From: Sulfuriferula thiophila | GTDB taxonomy: Bacteria; Pseudomonadota; Gammaproteobacteria; Burkholderiales; Sulfuriferulaceae | Assembly (NCBI RefSeq): GCF_003864975.1 | Contig: NZ_BHGL01000006.1 | Span: forward strand, 310,001 to 374,000 | Length of the DNA: 64,000 bases | Direction: 5' to 3' | Shown: positions 25,391 through 34,137 of the stretch, one piece after another | How the letters are laid out: every line of letters starts with the position of its first letter | How positions within the stretch are numbered: position 1 is the first letter of the stretch | Program-made: the position numbers and the translations under genes | The notes under the pieces: generated by a model | Told to the model about the DNA's origin: nothing | Seen by the model: the letters and a program-made list of their open reading frames with translations, nothing else | Database searches by the model: none

Positions 25391-25706
25391 TACGATCTTT
25401 CTTAGTATGGTGAGCTGGTTGTATTCGGGTTTCTATAGTGCAAATTTACTTGTTGTGCTGGCATGCGCATATCGTTTGAATAGTACATGCATTATCGCAT
25501 TACCCTTCAAAAATCACATAGGGTCATCATCATGTGGAACGGAAAAACGTTCAGTGCGCTAGCGCACATACGTTGTATATTCTTTACGCTAACATGCATA
25601 ATCCATGGGTTTATCGCGTCTGGTATGATGCGAACTCATCTGGTCGATTATATTGGATCAGCCCCTGCATACGGAAATGTTATCCGATATTTATAGCAAA
25701 TTATTT
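25391..25706. promoter_or_regulatory. Divergent promoter region of the aryl polyene core operons
   Basis: This stretch separates the ketosynthase operon (leftward) from the halogenase-like operon (rightward) and must hold promoters for both. It is AT-rich near both ends and contains the perfect palindrome listed separately. Short frames inside it lack ribosome sites and family features. No exact -10/-35 pair was assigned. Confidence 0.5.
25554..25567. promoter_or_regulatory. 14-bp perfect palindrome, candidate operator
   Basis: GTGCGCTAGCGCAC is its own reverse complement and lies near the middle of the divergent aryl polyene control region, 164 bases from the ketosynthase ATG. Its symmetry suits a dimeric repressor; no regulator gene is present in the cluster. 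Confidence 0.4.
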
Positions 25707-27050
25707 ATGAATAATAACACCACACACCCTTCTACCAACCCCACTTCATGTGATGTGCTCGTGATCGGTGGTGGACCCGCTGGCGCTACCGTGGCGACCT
25801 TGCTGGCAGAGCGCGGCTATCAGGTGACTTTGCTGGAAAAAGCGCACCATCCACGCTTTCATATCGGTGAATCGCTGCTGCCAGCCAATTTGCCTTTGCT
25901 TGAAAAGCTGGGTGTTGCTAAAGCCGTCAAGGCTATCGGTATGGAGAAGTGGGGGGCTGAATTCGTATCTCCCTGGCACGATCACCAACAGACATTCGAG
26001 TTTGCTGATGCCTGGGACAAATCCATGCCCATGGCTTATCAGGTACGCCGTTCCGAGTTTGATGAAATCCTGATTCGCAATGCAGCAGCTAAAAATGCGA
26101 CGGTTATCGAAGGCTGTCAGGTGCAGGATGTGTCTTTCCTGCCGGATGCCGCCGGTGCTGTGATACAGGCACGGTATGATGATGGCAGAGTAGCCTCCTG
26201 GCATGCGCGTTTTGTTCTTGATGCATCCGGGCGTGATACTTTTCTGGGTAATCGTCTGAAGGCCAAGCATCGTAACAAAGAACATAACAGTACTGCGATT
26301 TATGCGCATTTTTCCGGTGCACAGCGCCATTCTGGAAAAAACGAAGGTCATATCACCGTATTCTGGTTTGAGCATGGCTGGTTCTGGTTTATCCCACTGG
26401 CTGACGGTACGACCAGTGTGGGTGCAGTGACCTGGCCGTACTACCTGAAAACGCGCGGGAAAAAGCCGCTGGAAGCATTCTTTCATGAAACTATCGCGAT
26501 GTGCCCGCAATTGGTGCAGCGCCTGGAATCCGCCAAACTGACTTCAGTTGTTGAAGCAACCGGTAATTTTTCCTATGTATGCGACCGTACCTATGGCGAC
26601 AATTATCTGTTGCTGGGTGATGCCTATGCTTTCATCGACCCGGTGTTTTCGTCCGGGGTGATGCTGGCGATGCAGAGCGCTTTTGTCGGTGCCGATACGG
26701 TTGACACCTGCCTGCGCTGCCCTGAACAAGCGGCTGCGGCGCTGAAAAAGTTTGATCGCAGTATGCGCGTAGGCCCGAAAGCGTTTTCCTGGTTTATTTA
26801 TCGCATGACTAACCCGACCATGCGCGATATGTTCATGGGGCCGCGTAACATCTTGCGTGCTAAAGAAGCCGTGCTCTCGGTGCTGGCTGGCGATATATTC
26901 GGCAAGACACCTATCTGGCGTTCCATCGCGGTATTCAAGAGTCTGTATTATCTGGGGTCTTTGGTTAAGTTGAAGCGTACGGTAAAGGCATGGCGCATGC
27001 GTAAGCATAATATCCGTACCCTGGATGACGCGGGTGCCGAGGTACGCTAA
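25707..27050 (+). CDS. Flavin-dependent halogenase-like monooxygenase of the aryl polyene cluster
   Basis: From the ATG at 25707 the protein has 447 residues. It begins with an FAD-binding Rossmann motif (VIGGGPAG) and has GESLLP. Both sequence marks of flavin-dependent halogenases are present: WxWxIP as WFWFIP (about residues 225-230) and FxxPxxSxG as FIDPVFSSG (about 309-317). In xanthomonadin-producing Xanthomonas a halogenase of this family is thought to brominate the aryl ring, so halogenation here is plausible but not shown. Upstream in-frame starts (ATG 25677, TTG 25653) exist and none has a good ribosome site. The stop overlaps the chorismatase start (TAATG). Confidence 0.85.
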   Translation: MNNNTTHPSTNPTSCDVLVIGGGPAGATVATLLAERGYQVTLLEKAHHPRFHIGESLLPANLPLLEKLGVAKAVKAIGMEKWGAEFVSPWHDHQQTFEFADAWDKSMPMAYQVRRSEFDEILIRNAAAKNATVIEGCQVQDVSFLPDAAGAVIQARYDDGRVASWHARFVLDASGRDTFLGNRLKAKHRNKEHNSTAIYAHFSGAQRHSGKNEGHITVFWFEHGWFWFIPLADGTTSVGAVTWPYYLKTRGKKPLEAFFHETIAMCPQLVQRLESAKLTSVVEATGNFSYVCDRTYGDNYLLLGDAYAFIDPVFSSGVMLAMQSAFVGADTVDTCLRCPEQAAAALKKFDRSMRVGPKAFSWFIYRMTNPTMRDMFMGPRNILRAKEAVLSVLAGDIFGKTPIWRSIAVFKSLYYLGSLVKLKRTVKAWRMRKHNIRTLDDAGAEVR

Positions 27051-28099
27051 TGGGTGTAAGTGTTTTGAAAAGCCAGTGCTTGTTATTTGATGCATTGATG
27101 GATCAGTCTGAAGTGTGGAAAAGTAAGATGCTAGGCGCACTCTGCTTTTCATCGGCCCCGCTAGCGGTGAATTTTGATGTGCCATTTATCCGGGTGCCGA
27201 TGACCGCACTCGTTGAAATGAATCTATCCAATGCAGAGCCAATGCAACCTGATGCTGGCTGTGAGGTCTGGTTAAGCGACGTTGAGCCGGTGGCCGGGCA
27301 GCATCACGCAATACGTTATCGTCACGATGGCAACACACTGTTCGGCATCATTCAGCTTGAAGAAAGCGTGCTTGAGACTGATCCTGCCAGTCCGCTGCAG
27401 CAAACCACTGAGCGCGCCTATCGGCAAATATTCGAGTTACTCGATAAGCTGGGTTACCCGTTTGTATATCGTTTCTGGAATTATATGGCCGATATCAATG
27501 GTTACAGCCACGGGCTGGAACGTTATCGGCAGTTTAATCTGGGGCGTCAGGATGCTTTTATCGCCAGCGCGCGTGATGTTGCGGGTAATGTGCCGGCCGC
27601 CTGTGCGCTGGGTTCGGCAGATGGTCCGTTGACGATTGCCTTTCTGGCCGGGCATACACCACCCTTGGCAATCGAAAACCCGCGTCAGCTCAGTGCTTAT
27701 GAATATCCGCAAAATTACGGGCCACGCAGTCCGACGTTTTCTCGCGCCAGCCTGGTACGCACAGGTACGGATGATGTCCTGTTTGTGTCGGGTACCGCCA
27801 GCATTGTGGGTCACGCCACTGTGCATCCCGCTGATGTGGCGGCGCAAACGCGTGAAACATTGGTAAATATTGCAGCGATAGTTCAGGCGGCTAATGATCA
27901 GCTTGGTCAACCGAGCTTTACGCTGGGTAATTTGTTTTATCGCGTGTATGTACGCCAAAGCCGTGACCTGGACATCATCCGTAATGTCATGCTGGCGCAA
28001 ATCGGGGTGCCGTTTCAGGCCGTGTTCCTGCAAGCGGATGTGTGCCGGCAGGATCTGTTAATAGAAATCGAGGCCACTGCCTCGCAGCCTGTAAAATAA
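27050..28099 (+). CDS. xanB2: Chorismatase (XanB2-like, 'pteridine-dependent deoxygenase' family)
   Basis: XanB2-type enzymes convert chorismate to 3- and 4-hydroxybenzoate. The first is the starter of xanthomonadin and the second feeds ubiquinone. The 349-residue protein has the family marks of the trimeric YjgF-like chorismatase fold: the GPRSPTFSRASL segment, the FVSGTASIVGHATVH segment, and YRVYVRQSRDL near the C-terminus. Its start and stop each overlap a neighbour by one base (TAATG), so it is translated together with the halogenase-like and acyltransferase genes. It explains where the aryl starter comes from, since no ammonia-lyase gene is present. Whether the product is 3-HBA, 4-HBA or both cannot be read directly. 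Confidence 0.85.
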   Translation: MGVSVLKSQCLLFDALMDQSEVWKSKMLGALCFSSAPLAVNFDVPFIRVPMTALVEMNLSNAEPMQPDAGCEVWLSDVEPVAGQHHAIRYRHDGNTLFGIIQLEESVLETDPASPLQQTTERAYRQIFELLDKLGYPFVYRFWNYMADINGYSHGLERYRQFNLGRQDAFIASARDVAGNVPAACALGSADGPLTIAFLAGHTPPLAIENPRQLSAYEYPQNYGPRSPTFSRASLVRTGTDDVLFVSGTASIVGHATVHPADVAAQTRETLVNIAAIVQAANDQLGQPSFTLGNLFYRVYVRQSRDLDIIRNVMLAQIGVPFQAVFLQADVCRQDLLIEIEATASQPVK

Positions 28100-28887
28100 T
28101 GCGCAGTCTGATTGCTGTTTACGATTATCTTGTGCTTTATCTTGGCTTGATCTGGCTCGGGCTGCTGTGCATTGGCTGGACGTTGATTGCGGTGCCGCTG
28201 TATCCATTGTTGTCTGTGCGCAGAGGACGCATACTTGGCCGTAAGGTGGTTATGTCTGCGTTTCGCATGTATCTTGCCAGTCTCAGTATTTCACGCCGCT
28301 GTCATTTTGACCTCACTGCGCTCGATGCATTGCGCGGTGAACCGCCGTTAATACTTGCACCTAATCATCCCTGCCTGCTTGATGCTGTCATGGTGATTTC
28401 GCGCCTGCCCAATGTCGCCTGTGTGATGAAGGCCAGCCTGATGAATAATATTTTTCTAGGAGCGGGGGCACGTTTGGCGCGTTTCATTCCGAGTGAGCCA
28501 CTGCGTAACATGGTCCATCTGGCGGTGGATGACTTTCAGAATGGCAGTCATTTGTTGCTGTTTCCGGAAGGTACACGTACCACGCAGAACCCGGTAAATC
28601 AGTTGAAAGGCAGCATTGCGCTCATTGCGCATCAGGCACAGGTGCCTGTGCAGACTATCCTGATTGAAACCGATACCGAATACCTGCGTAAGGGTTGGCC
28701 ACTGTTCCGCAAGCCGGTTATGCCCATTACGTATCGGGTACGTCTGGGGCGGCGTTTTGATGCGCCGCAGCATACCCAGCAGTTCATGGCTGAGTTGCAG
28801 GACTATTTTGCCAACGAGTTGGTGCAGGGATCGGCGTTTTATCCTACCGGCACGCTGACACCAGTTAACGATAGCCGAACTGGGTAG
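28099..28887 (+). CDS. 1-acylglycerol-3-phosphate-type acyltransferase
   Basis: This is a PlsC-family membrane acyltransferase of about 262 residues. There is one long hydrophobic N-terminal segment (about 8-38), then the catalytic NHPCLLD (HX4D) and FPEGTRT motifs. In aryl polyene clusters such enzymes are thought to attach the polyene or a fatty acid to a lipid carrier. The ATG at 28099 overlaps the chorismatase stop and begins MRSLIAVYDY; an earlier ATG at 28042 lies inside the chorismatase gene and is not needed. The stop lies 5 bases from the end of the convergent antiporter gene, leaving no room for a terminator. Confidence 0.85.
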   Translation: MRSLIAVYDYLVLYLGLIWLGLLCIGWTLIAVPLYPLLSVRRGRILGRKVVMSAFRMYLASLSISRRCHFDLTALDALRGEPPLILAPNHPCLLDAVMVISRLPNVACVMKASLMNNIFLGAGARLARFIPSEPLRNMVHLAVDDFQNGSHLLLFPEGTRTTQNPVNQLKGSIALIAHQAQVPVQTILIETDTEYLRKGWPLFRKPVMPITYRVRLGRRFDAPQHTQQFMAELQDYFANELVQGSAFYPTGTLTPVNDSRTG

Positions 28888-28892
28888 TGCAT

Positions 28893-30215
28893 TTACCCGT
28901 GTTGCTCGTGCGCAGAGCGTTCCATTTTTTCTGAGCGGGTAGGGACGGGTATGCCTATGCGTGGCAACCAGATACGCAGTAAAGGCGAAGTAACTACGGT
29001 ACTGAAAATCGCCATGATGACCAGTATGGTAAACATCTGCTGCGAAATCACGCCGAGATCAAAGCCCACATTAATCACGATCAATTCCATCAGCGCGCGG
29101 GTATTCATCATGATGCCCATGACTTTACCCTCGTGGTGATTCATCCCTGCCGCACGTGCAGCCAGATATGCACCACCGTATTTCCCCAGTGAGGCGAGGA
29201 ATACGATGAGTACGCACCAGCCCCAGGCGGCCAGTGTATCGAGGCTGCCGATATTGGTACGCAGGCCGGTATAGGTAAAGAAAATGGGCAGAAAAAACAC
29301 CATGACAAACGGACTGATGCGTGCTTTCCAGGTGCGCACAAAGGCATGTTCATCATGCAGCAGCACACCCATCATGAAACCGCCAAATATGGCAAAAATA
29401 CCGAGCTGGTAAGTGGTCATCGCCGACAGGAATATTGCTGCCAGTACGATGCCCAGCAGGTTATGTGACAACGCACCCGAGTGTGCATCGCAGCGATGCA
29501 GGATGCGTTTCATAATTGGCCGGACAACGAACCAGCTTAATACGAAAAATCCCAGTACCAGCACCACCTTGAGCGCAAAACTGCCCGCATCAAAATTGGA
29601 CAGGGTAAGGGTGGTAATCAGCGCCAGCAGCAACCAGCCGATGACATCGTTGATTGCTGCGGCGCTGATAGCAATCACCCCGATCGGCGTGCGGGTCATG
29701 TTGAATTCCATCATGATGCGTCCGAGGATGGGTAACGCGGTGATGGAAAAGGCGGTTGCAACAAATAGCGCCGAACCCAAAGCATGTGCGCCGGGAGAGA
29801 GGATGGGCGCGCTGACCTGGCCAGCGGCAAAACCCAGTGCAAACGGTGCAATCAGGCTGGCAGTAGCGATCCACACCACTGCCTTACGATTGCCGGGATT
29901 GCCAAGATGGGCAAAGTCGAATTCCAGACCAATCTGAAACATCAACAGCACCAGACCGATTTGTGACAGCATCTGCATCGGTTCGGGGGCGCCGGAGTGG
30001 AATACATACTGGAAGACATCGGGAGCCAGCAGGCCGAACAACGATGGGCCGAGCAGGATGCCGATGATAATTTCACCGACAACGGCGGATTGGCCGATGC
30101 GTAGCGCAATTTCGCCGCCAATACGGGCTGCAAGCACAATGACGGTGAGTTGCAGCAGGGTAAAAAATAGCAGCGCTTCGGTTTTATGGGCGGCAATATT
30201 GGCTGTAGTTGTCAT
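28893..30215 (-). CDS. Cation:proton antiporter (CPA2/Kef-type membrane domain)
   Basis: This is a 440-residue integral membrane protein with about 12 hydrophobic segments. It shows Na+/H+ exchanger-family features: QIGLVLLMFQIGLEFD, FSITALPILGRIM and AAAINDVIGWLLLAL with the conserved ND pair for ion binding. It lacks the C-terminal TrkA-N domain of KefB/C. The likely role is K+/H+ or Na+/H+ exchange in the inner membrane. It sits between the two arms of the aryl polyene cluster, 87 bases after the PAP2 gene on the same strand, so it may be co-transcribed with the long operon. A direct part in polyene export or proton supply is only a guess. Confidence 0.85.
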   Translation of the reverse strand: MTTTANIAAHKTEALLFFTLLQLTVIVLAARIGGEIALRIGQSAVVGEIIIGILLGPSLFGLLAPDVFQYVFHSGAPEPMQMLSQIGLVLLMFQIGLEFDFAHLGNPGNRKAVVWIATASLIAPFALGFAAGQVSAPILSPGAHALGSALFVATAFSITALPILGRIMMEFNMTRTPIGVIAISAAAINDVIGWLLLALITTLTLSNFDAGSFALKVVLVLGFFVLSWFVVRPIMKRILHRCDAHSGALSHNLLGIVLAAIFLSAMTTYQLGIFAIFGGFMMGVLLHDEHAFVRTWKARISPFVMVFFLPIFFTYTGLRTNIGSLDTLAAWGWCVLIVFLASLGKYGGAYLAARAAGMNHHEGKVMGIMMNTRALMELIVINVGFDLGVISQQMFTILVIMAIFSTVVTSPLLRIWLPRIGIPVPTRSEKMERSAHEQHG

Positions 30216-30302
30216 AAGTTGTTATTGAATTAGTAGTGATAACCTGTTTAAGGCTAGTCAGTATGCCGTGAGGATCCGGTGAATTGTATAACCATCATCG
30301 TG

Positions 30303-30986
30303 CTAGTCATTCATCGTGGAACTAGTCGTTTGTACTGCACGACGCCTTAATGAAATGTAGGCAACCAATACCCCTAATATCAGTCCGGCTATTACATCGA
30401 CGATTACATGCTGACGTGTTGCCAAGGTCGAATATAAAATACCCGCACACCATGCCCAATTAATAGCGAGTAGCCAGCGCGGTGCGCTAAAGCGACGTAA
30501 GATGAAATTAAGCCAGATAGCTGAGAAGCTGGCTGTGGCAACATGCAGGGATGGAAAGGCGTTGCCTGTAGCATCGATGCTTTTAAGGTAATCCACACTG
30601 GGGTATAGCGCCCAGTCAATTTGCGCAACGGGTACGGCAGTCGGCCAGAAATAGAAGACCAGCAAGCCGATCACACAGGTGGCTGCCATGGCAGTGCCAT
30701 ACAGAAACATTTCACGGCGCACGGTCAATAACGACGGAGGCAGTGAAACATAGACCCACAGCGAGACATACAGCGGCATAGCCGATGGCTGGAAGCTGAC
30801 CATGCGGTCAAGTGCGGTGAAGGGCATAACGGTCATTGCGTATGCCGGATGCTTGAGCAGGAACAAATATGCCCCGAAGAATATGGCGATAAACAATGGC
30901 GTGCCTATCGCTTTAAGTAAAATATGACTGGACAGTGCAGTTGCCATCTGGCGATACCATACGCATGATTCAGTGGATTTACTCAT
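30303..30986 (-). CDS. PAP2-family membrane phosphatase/transferase
   Basis: This is a polytopic membrane protein of about 227 residues with five or six hydrophobic segments. It carries two PAP2 motifs: NAFPSLHVATA (PSxH) and TLATRQHVIVDVIAG (R..H...D), with catalytic His in each. Such proteins dephosphorylate lipid phosphates or transfer phospho-head groups. The ATG at 30986 is taken as the start; a TTG at 31001 directly after the deacetylase stop is an alternative. It is the last gene of the nine-gene aryl polyene operon and may process the lipid anchor of the polyene. This is inference from position. Confidence 0.8.
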   Translation of the reverse strand: MSKSTESCVWYRQMATALSSHILLKAIGTPLFIAIFFGAYLFLLKHPAYAMTVMPFTALDRMVSFQPSAMPLYVSLWVYVSLPPSLLTVRREMFLYGTAMAATCVIGLLVFYFWPTAVPVAQIDWALYPSVDYLKSIDATGNAFPSLHVATASFSAIWLNFILRRFSAPRWLLAINWAWCAGILYSTLATRQHVIVDVIAGLILGVLVAYISLRRRAVQTTSSTMND

Positions 30987-31001
30987 GCGTGACAGTTCCA
31001 A

Positions 31002-31805
31002 TCATGACAGTGTGTGGCGTAAAGTAACAAAACGTAAATTGGCTGCCACAGCTGCATCGAGTATGGCCGGTAATACCGCCAGAATCACTGGCTCGCCATC
31101 TGGCGTACGGGCCGCATGTGCATCGTGCAGCAATATAATTGCGCCGGCATGCAGGCCTTTCACCAGTTTGCGTGTGACCGTGGCCGGATCACCGACACGG
31201 GTGTCAAATGCACGTACTGACCAGCTCGCCAGATGCAAGCCCAGCCGTGTCAGCACCGGATCGAGAAACGGGTTGCGCAAGCCTGCTGGCGCTCGAAAAA
31301 ACTGCGGGGCCTGCCCTGTGATGTCGGTCAGCGTGGTTTGTGCCGTCTGGATTTCACGGGTCAGTCCGGCTATGCCTTGCAAGGAGAAATAATACCGGTG
31401 ATGTTGGCTATGGTTCTCGACGGCATGGCCGCGGCGCACGATGTCACGGCACAATTCGGGGTAGCGCTGTGCAATTTCACCGATGCAGAAAAAAGTGGCG
31501 TGCACGCCATAGCGTTCCAGCAGCTCAAGCACACGTGGCGTGACTTCAGGGTCAGGACCATCATCAATGGTCAGGGCGATTTCATTGCGCGCTGCGGCAG
31601 CAGCAGGTAACTTAGTCCAGTTGGGGCCAAGACCATGGCTGCGTGGCCACAATCCAGTAAGTGTCAGCACGACATGATTGGCAAGCACGGCCGCCAGCAC
31701 CCAGCGCCAGTGCGCAGGGGTAACAAGCAGGGCGATCAACGCTGCACCATGCAGCAGCAGAGTGGCGCGTACCAACAGGCTAGGCTGCCAGCGCGACTTA
31801 ATCAT
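31002..31805 (-). CDS. NodB-type polysaccharide deacetylase family protein
   Basis: A carbohydrate-esterase family 4 domain fills most of the 267 residues. Motif 1 is LTIDDGPD (metal Asp), motif 2 is HSQHH (metal His residues) and motif 3 is FRAPAGLRNP, so the active site looks intact. Hydrophobic segments at the N-terminus (about 10-45) suggest an inner-membrane anchor with the enzyme in the periplasm. It overlaps the exporter gene by 8 bases (ATGATTAA) and so belongs to the aryl polyene operon. The likely substrate is an N-acetyl sugar, possibly a glycan part of the polyene lipid. This gene is not a standard member of the E. coli-type cluster. Confidence 0.85.
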   Translation of the reverse strand: MIKSRWQPSLLVRATLLLHGAALIALLVTPAHWRWVLAAVLANHVVLTLTGLWPRSHGLGPNWTKLPAAAAARNEIALTIDDGPDPEVTPRVLELLERYGVHATFFCIGEIAQRYPELCRDIVRRGHAVENHSQHHRYYFSLQGIAGLTREIQTAQTTLTDITGQAPQFFRAPAGLRNPFLDPVLTRLGLHLASWSVRAFDTRVGDPATVTRKLVKGLHAGAIILLHDAHAARTPDGEPVILAVLPAILDAAVAANLRFVTLRHTLS

Positions 31806-34137
31806 GTGAATTACGTGCAAAAATCGCCGAATAAATCAGGGCCAGAATCACACCTGGTGCTACGGTGACGCCCATTGCCTGCAATATCGACACGTTGGAA
31901 AATGCCAGCAGGCCAAAGCCAGCTACGGTGGTGAGGTTCGCAAACAGCATCGATGCCAGCGTGCGTGGCGCAATGTGTGTTTCGTTATCGCTACGGTTGA
32001 AGAACAGGGCATAATTGGACCCGACTGCAACGACGAGTAATAAACCGATCAGATGCAGGATGATCAGTTGCTGACCAAACAATAGCAGTCCTGCCGTGAC
32101 GGAAATGACAGCAGCTGCCAGCGGTACGATGATACGCATCACATGCATTGGAGAGCGGTACACCACCAGCAGCAATGCGATGATCGCAGCCAGGCCACCC
32201 AGTGATAGCAGAATGGCTTCATGCAGATAGCCGGAGTAGAGGCTGTCCGATTCGATCTTCATATCCACAAACAGCACATTGGGCAGATTAAGGCCGTGCA
32301 GTGCACCACGGATGCGCGCGGCATCGATCTCCACACCGGGTAGTGCGGTCAGCGGTAGCAATGCACTCCAGTGCTGGTCTTGCTGTATCAGCAGTGCATT
32401 CACCGCCATGGCCATGGAAGTCTTGTCCAAATCAGCTGGCTGTAACAAGGGTTGTACGCGAGCAGCCGCGACATCGGCCAGAAATGGTGCAAACAGGCTG
32501 GATTTTACTGGTAATCCCTGCACGGCTTGCGTCAGATTGGACTGCAATACGTCGGTTGCAGGCAGGCTGGCCTGACGCGCACGCTGGCTGGCGAGGCTGG
32601 GCAGATAGCGGCTGGCAGTTTCATATCCTGCCAGCGCGCCTTGGTCAACCTGAGTCTGCAATACGCTGGCAACCTGCTCACTGCCACGCAGCACCGCTTC
32701 CTGAGTGGCACCCGAAACGACGACCAGATAGCGCACATCGGGTGCGCCGCTATCAGCGCGCAGGCGAGCATCCAGCGCAATATCCGCTTGCGAGACCGGG
32801 CTGAGCGCAGAAATTTTATCGTTCCACACATTATCACGATGCTGATACAGGATGGTCAGTGCTAGTAGCAATACCACAATAGCGGGCCAGCGCAGCGCGC
32901 CTGCTCGTTGCGCCAGTGCCGACAGGCGCTGACCGATGGCCGTGACGTCATGAATATGGAAATTGGCAGGCAGCAGGTGGGGCAGCACATAGCGCGTGAC
33001 AGCCGCAGCGGTAAGCAGACCCGCGATGGAATACAGGCCGAGCTGCGCCAGCCCCGGAAAACCCGACAGTAGCAGGGAGGCAAAGCCGGCAATGGAGGTC
33101 AATACCCCGAGGCGGATAGTAGGCCAGAAACGTTTGATCCAGTGCTGCCGGTCAGCATTGTTCTGTTCCGATTGCACGAACAGGTAAATAGAGTAATCGA
33201 CCGCCTCACCGATCAGCGCGGTTCCAAACCCCAGAGTGATGCCATGTACCGCGCCGAATCCCAGACTGACCGCGGCAACCCCGGCCAGCGCACCGCTGAT
33301 GACAGGCAAAAATCCCAAGACTAGCGCGATGGGTGAACGGTAAACCAGCAACAGCAGGCTGGCAATCAATAGCACGCTGATAATGGATAGTCGTGAAACT
33401 TGTTCTTTAATCGTGTCGCGTGACTTTACCGAAAACACGCCAGGCCCAGTCATTTCCAGTCTGGCGGCCGGATGGTCTTTGGCGGCGGCATTGAAGGTTT
33501 GCTGTATGGCCAGCATCGCATGCTGCTGGGCATCGGTATTCGCACCTGAGGCGCGGGTCTGGATCAGCAACAGGGCTCTTGTGCCATCGCGTGATGCCCA
33601 TGCGCCGTCAGTTAGAGCGGGCTGTGTGCCGCCATTGAGCTGATTCAACAGTTGCACCATTTCGCCGCTCGGGTCGCGTGGCAGCATGGATTTGACCAGC
33701 AATCCCGCTGGTGACGCGAGCAGGTCGATACTGTCGCTTAATGCGGCATGCAGGCCGTCAGCACTGAAGTGTTGCGGGGTTACGGCAGGACTCAGCAAGT
33801 AGCGGTGATTGAACAGATAGGCGCGATCCTGCTCGGCACTGACGGGTTCACCATTATTCACACTGATGAAAGCAGGGTCGAGGCGCAGGTGCCGGGCGAG
33901 CTGTTTGGACAGGTTCGCGCGGGTCTGTGCATTTTCACCTTCTATACCGACCAGGATCAGGCGTGAAGCCAGGCCATCGCGGATCTGTTCGAGTAGCAGT
34001 TGTTGTTCTGGCGTGGGGCTACGTGGCAAAAAAGCAGATAAATCCGCTGTAAACTGACTGCGGCTGATGATGGCACTGCAGGCCAGAATAAATACTATCC
34101 AGATGGCGATAGCGATGCGGGCTGATTTGGCTTTCAC
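31798..34137 (-). CDS. MMPL/RND-family exporter of the aryl polyene cluster
   Basis: This 779-residue inner-membrane protein has two-fold RND symmetry: an N-terminal helix, a periplasmic domain, then five to six helices (from about 255 with SIISVLLIASLLLLVYR), and a repeat with helices from about 630. It contains GEAVDYSIYLF and VGSNYALFF, the membrane-embedded polar segments of MMPL proteins. Homologues in Xanthomonas and E. coli clusters are thought to move the finished polyene lipid toward the outer membrane. It overlaps the LolA-like gene by 4 bases and the deacetylase by 8. Confidence 0.88.
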   Translation of the reverse strand: MKAKSARIAIAIWIVFILACSAIISRSQFTADLSAFLPRSPTPEQQLLLEQIRDGLASRLILVGIEGENAQTRANLSKQLARHLRLDPAFISVNNGEPVSAEQDRAYLFNHRYLLSPAVTPQHFSADGLHAALSDSIDLLASPAGLLVKSMLPRDPSGEMVQLLNQLNGGTQPALTDGAWASRDGTRALLLIQTRASGANTDAQQHAMLAIQQTFNAAAKDHPAARLEMTGPGVFSVKSRDTIKEQVSRLSIISVLLIASLLLLVYRSPIALVLGFLPVISGALAGVAAVSLGFGAVHGITLGFGTALIGEAVDYSIYLFVQSEQNNADRQHWIKRFWPTIRLGVLTSIAGFASLLLSGFPGLAQLGLYSIAGLLTAAAVTRYVLPHLLPANFHIHDVTAIGQRLSALAQRAGALRWPAIVVLLLALTILYQHRDNVWNDKISALSPVSQADIALDARLRADSGAPDVRYLVVVSGATQEAVLRGSEQVASVLQTQVDQGALAGYETASRYLPSLASQRARQASLPATDVLQSNLTQAVQGLPVKSSLFAPFLADVAAARVQPLLQPADLDKTSMAMAVNALLIQQDQHWSALLPLTALPGVEIDAARIRGALHGLNLPNVLFVDMKIESDSLYSGYLHEAILLSLGGLAAIIALLLVVYRSPMHVMRIIVPLAAAVISVTAGLLLFGQQLIILHLIGLLLVVAVGSNYALFFNRSDNETHIAPRTLASMLFANLTTVAGFGLLAFSNVSILQAMGVTVAPGVILALIYSAIFARNSHD

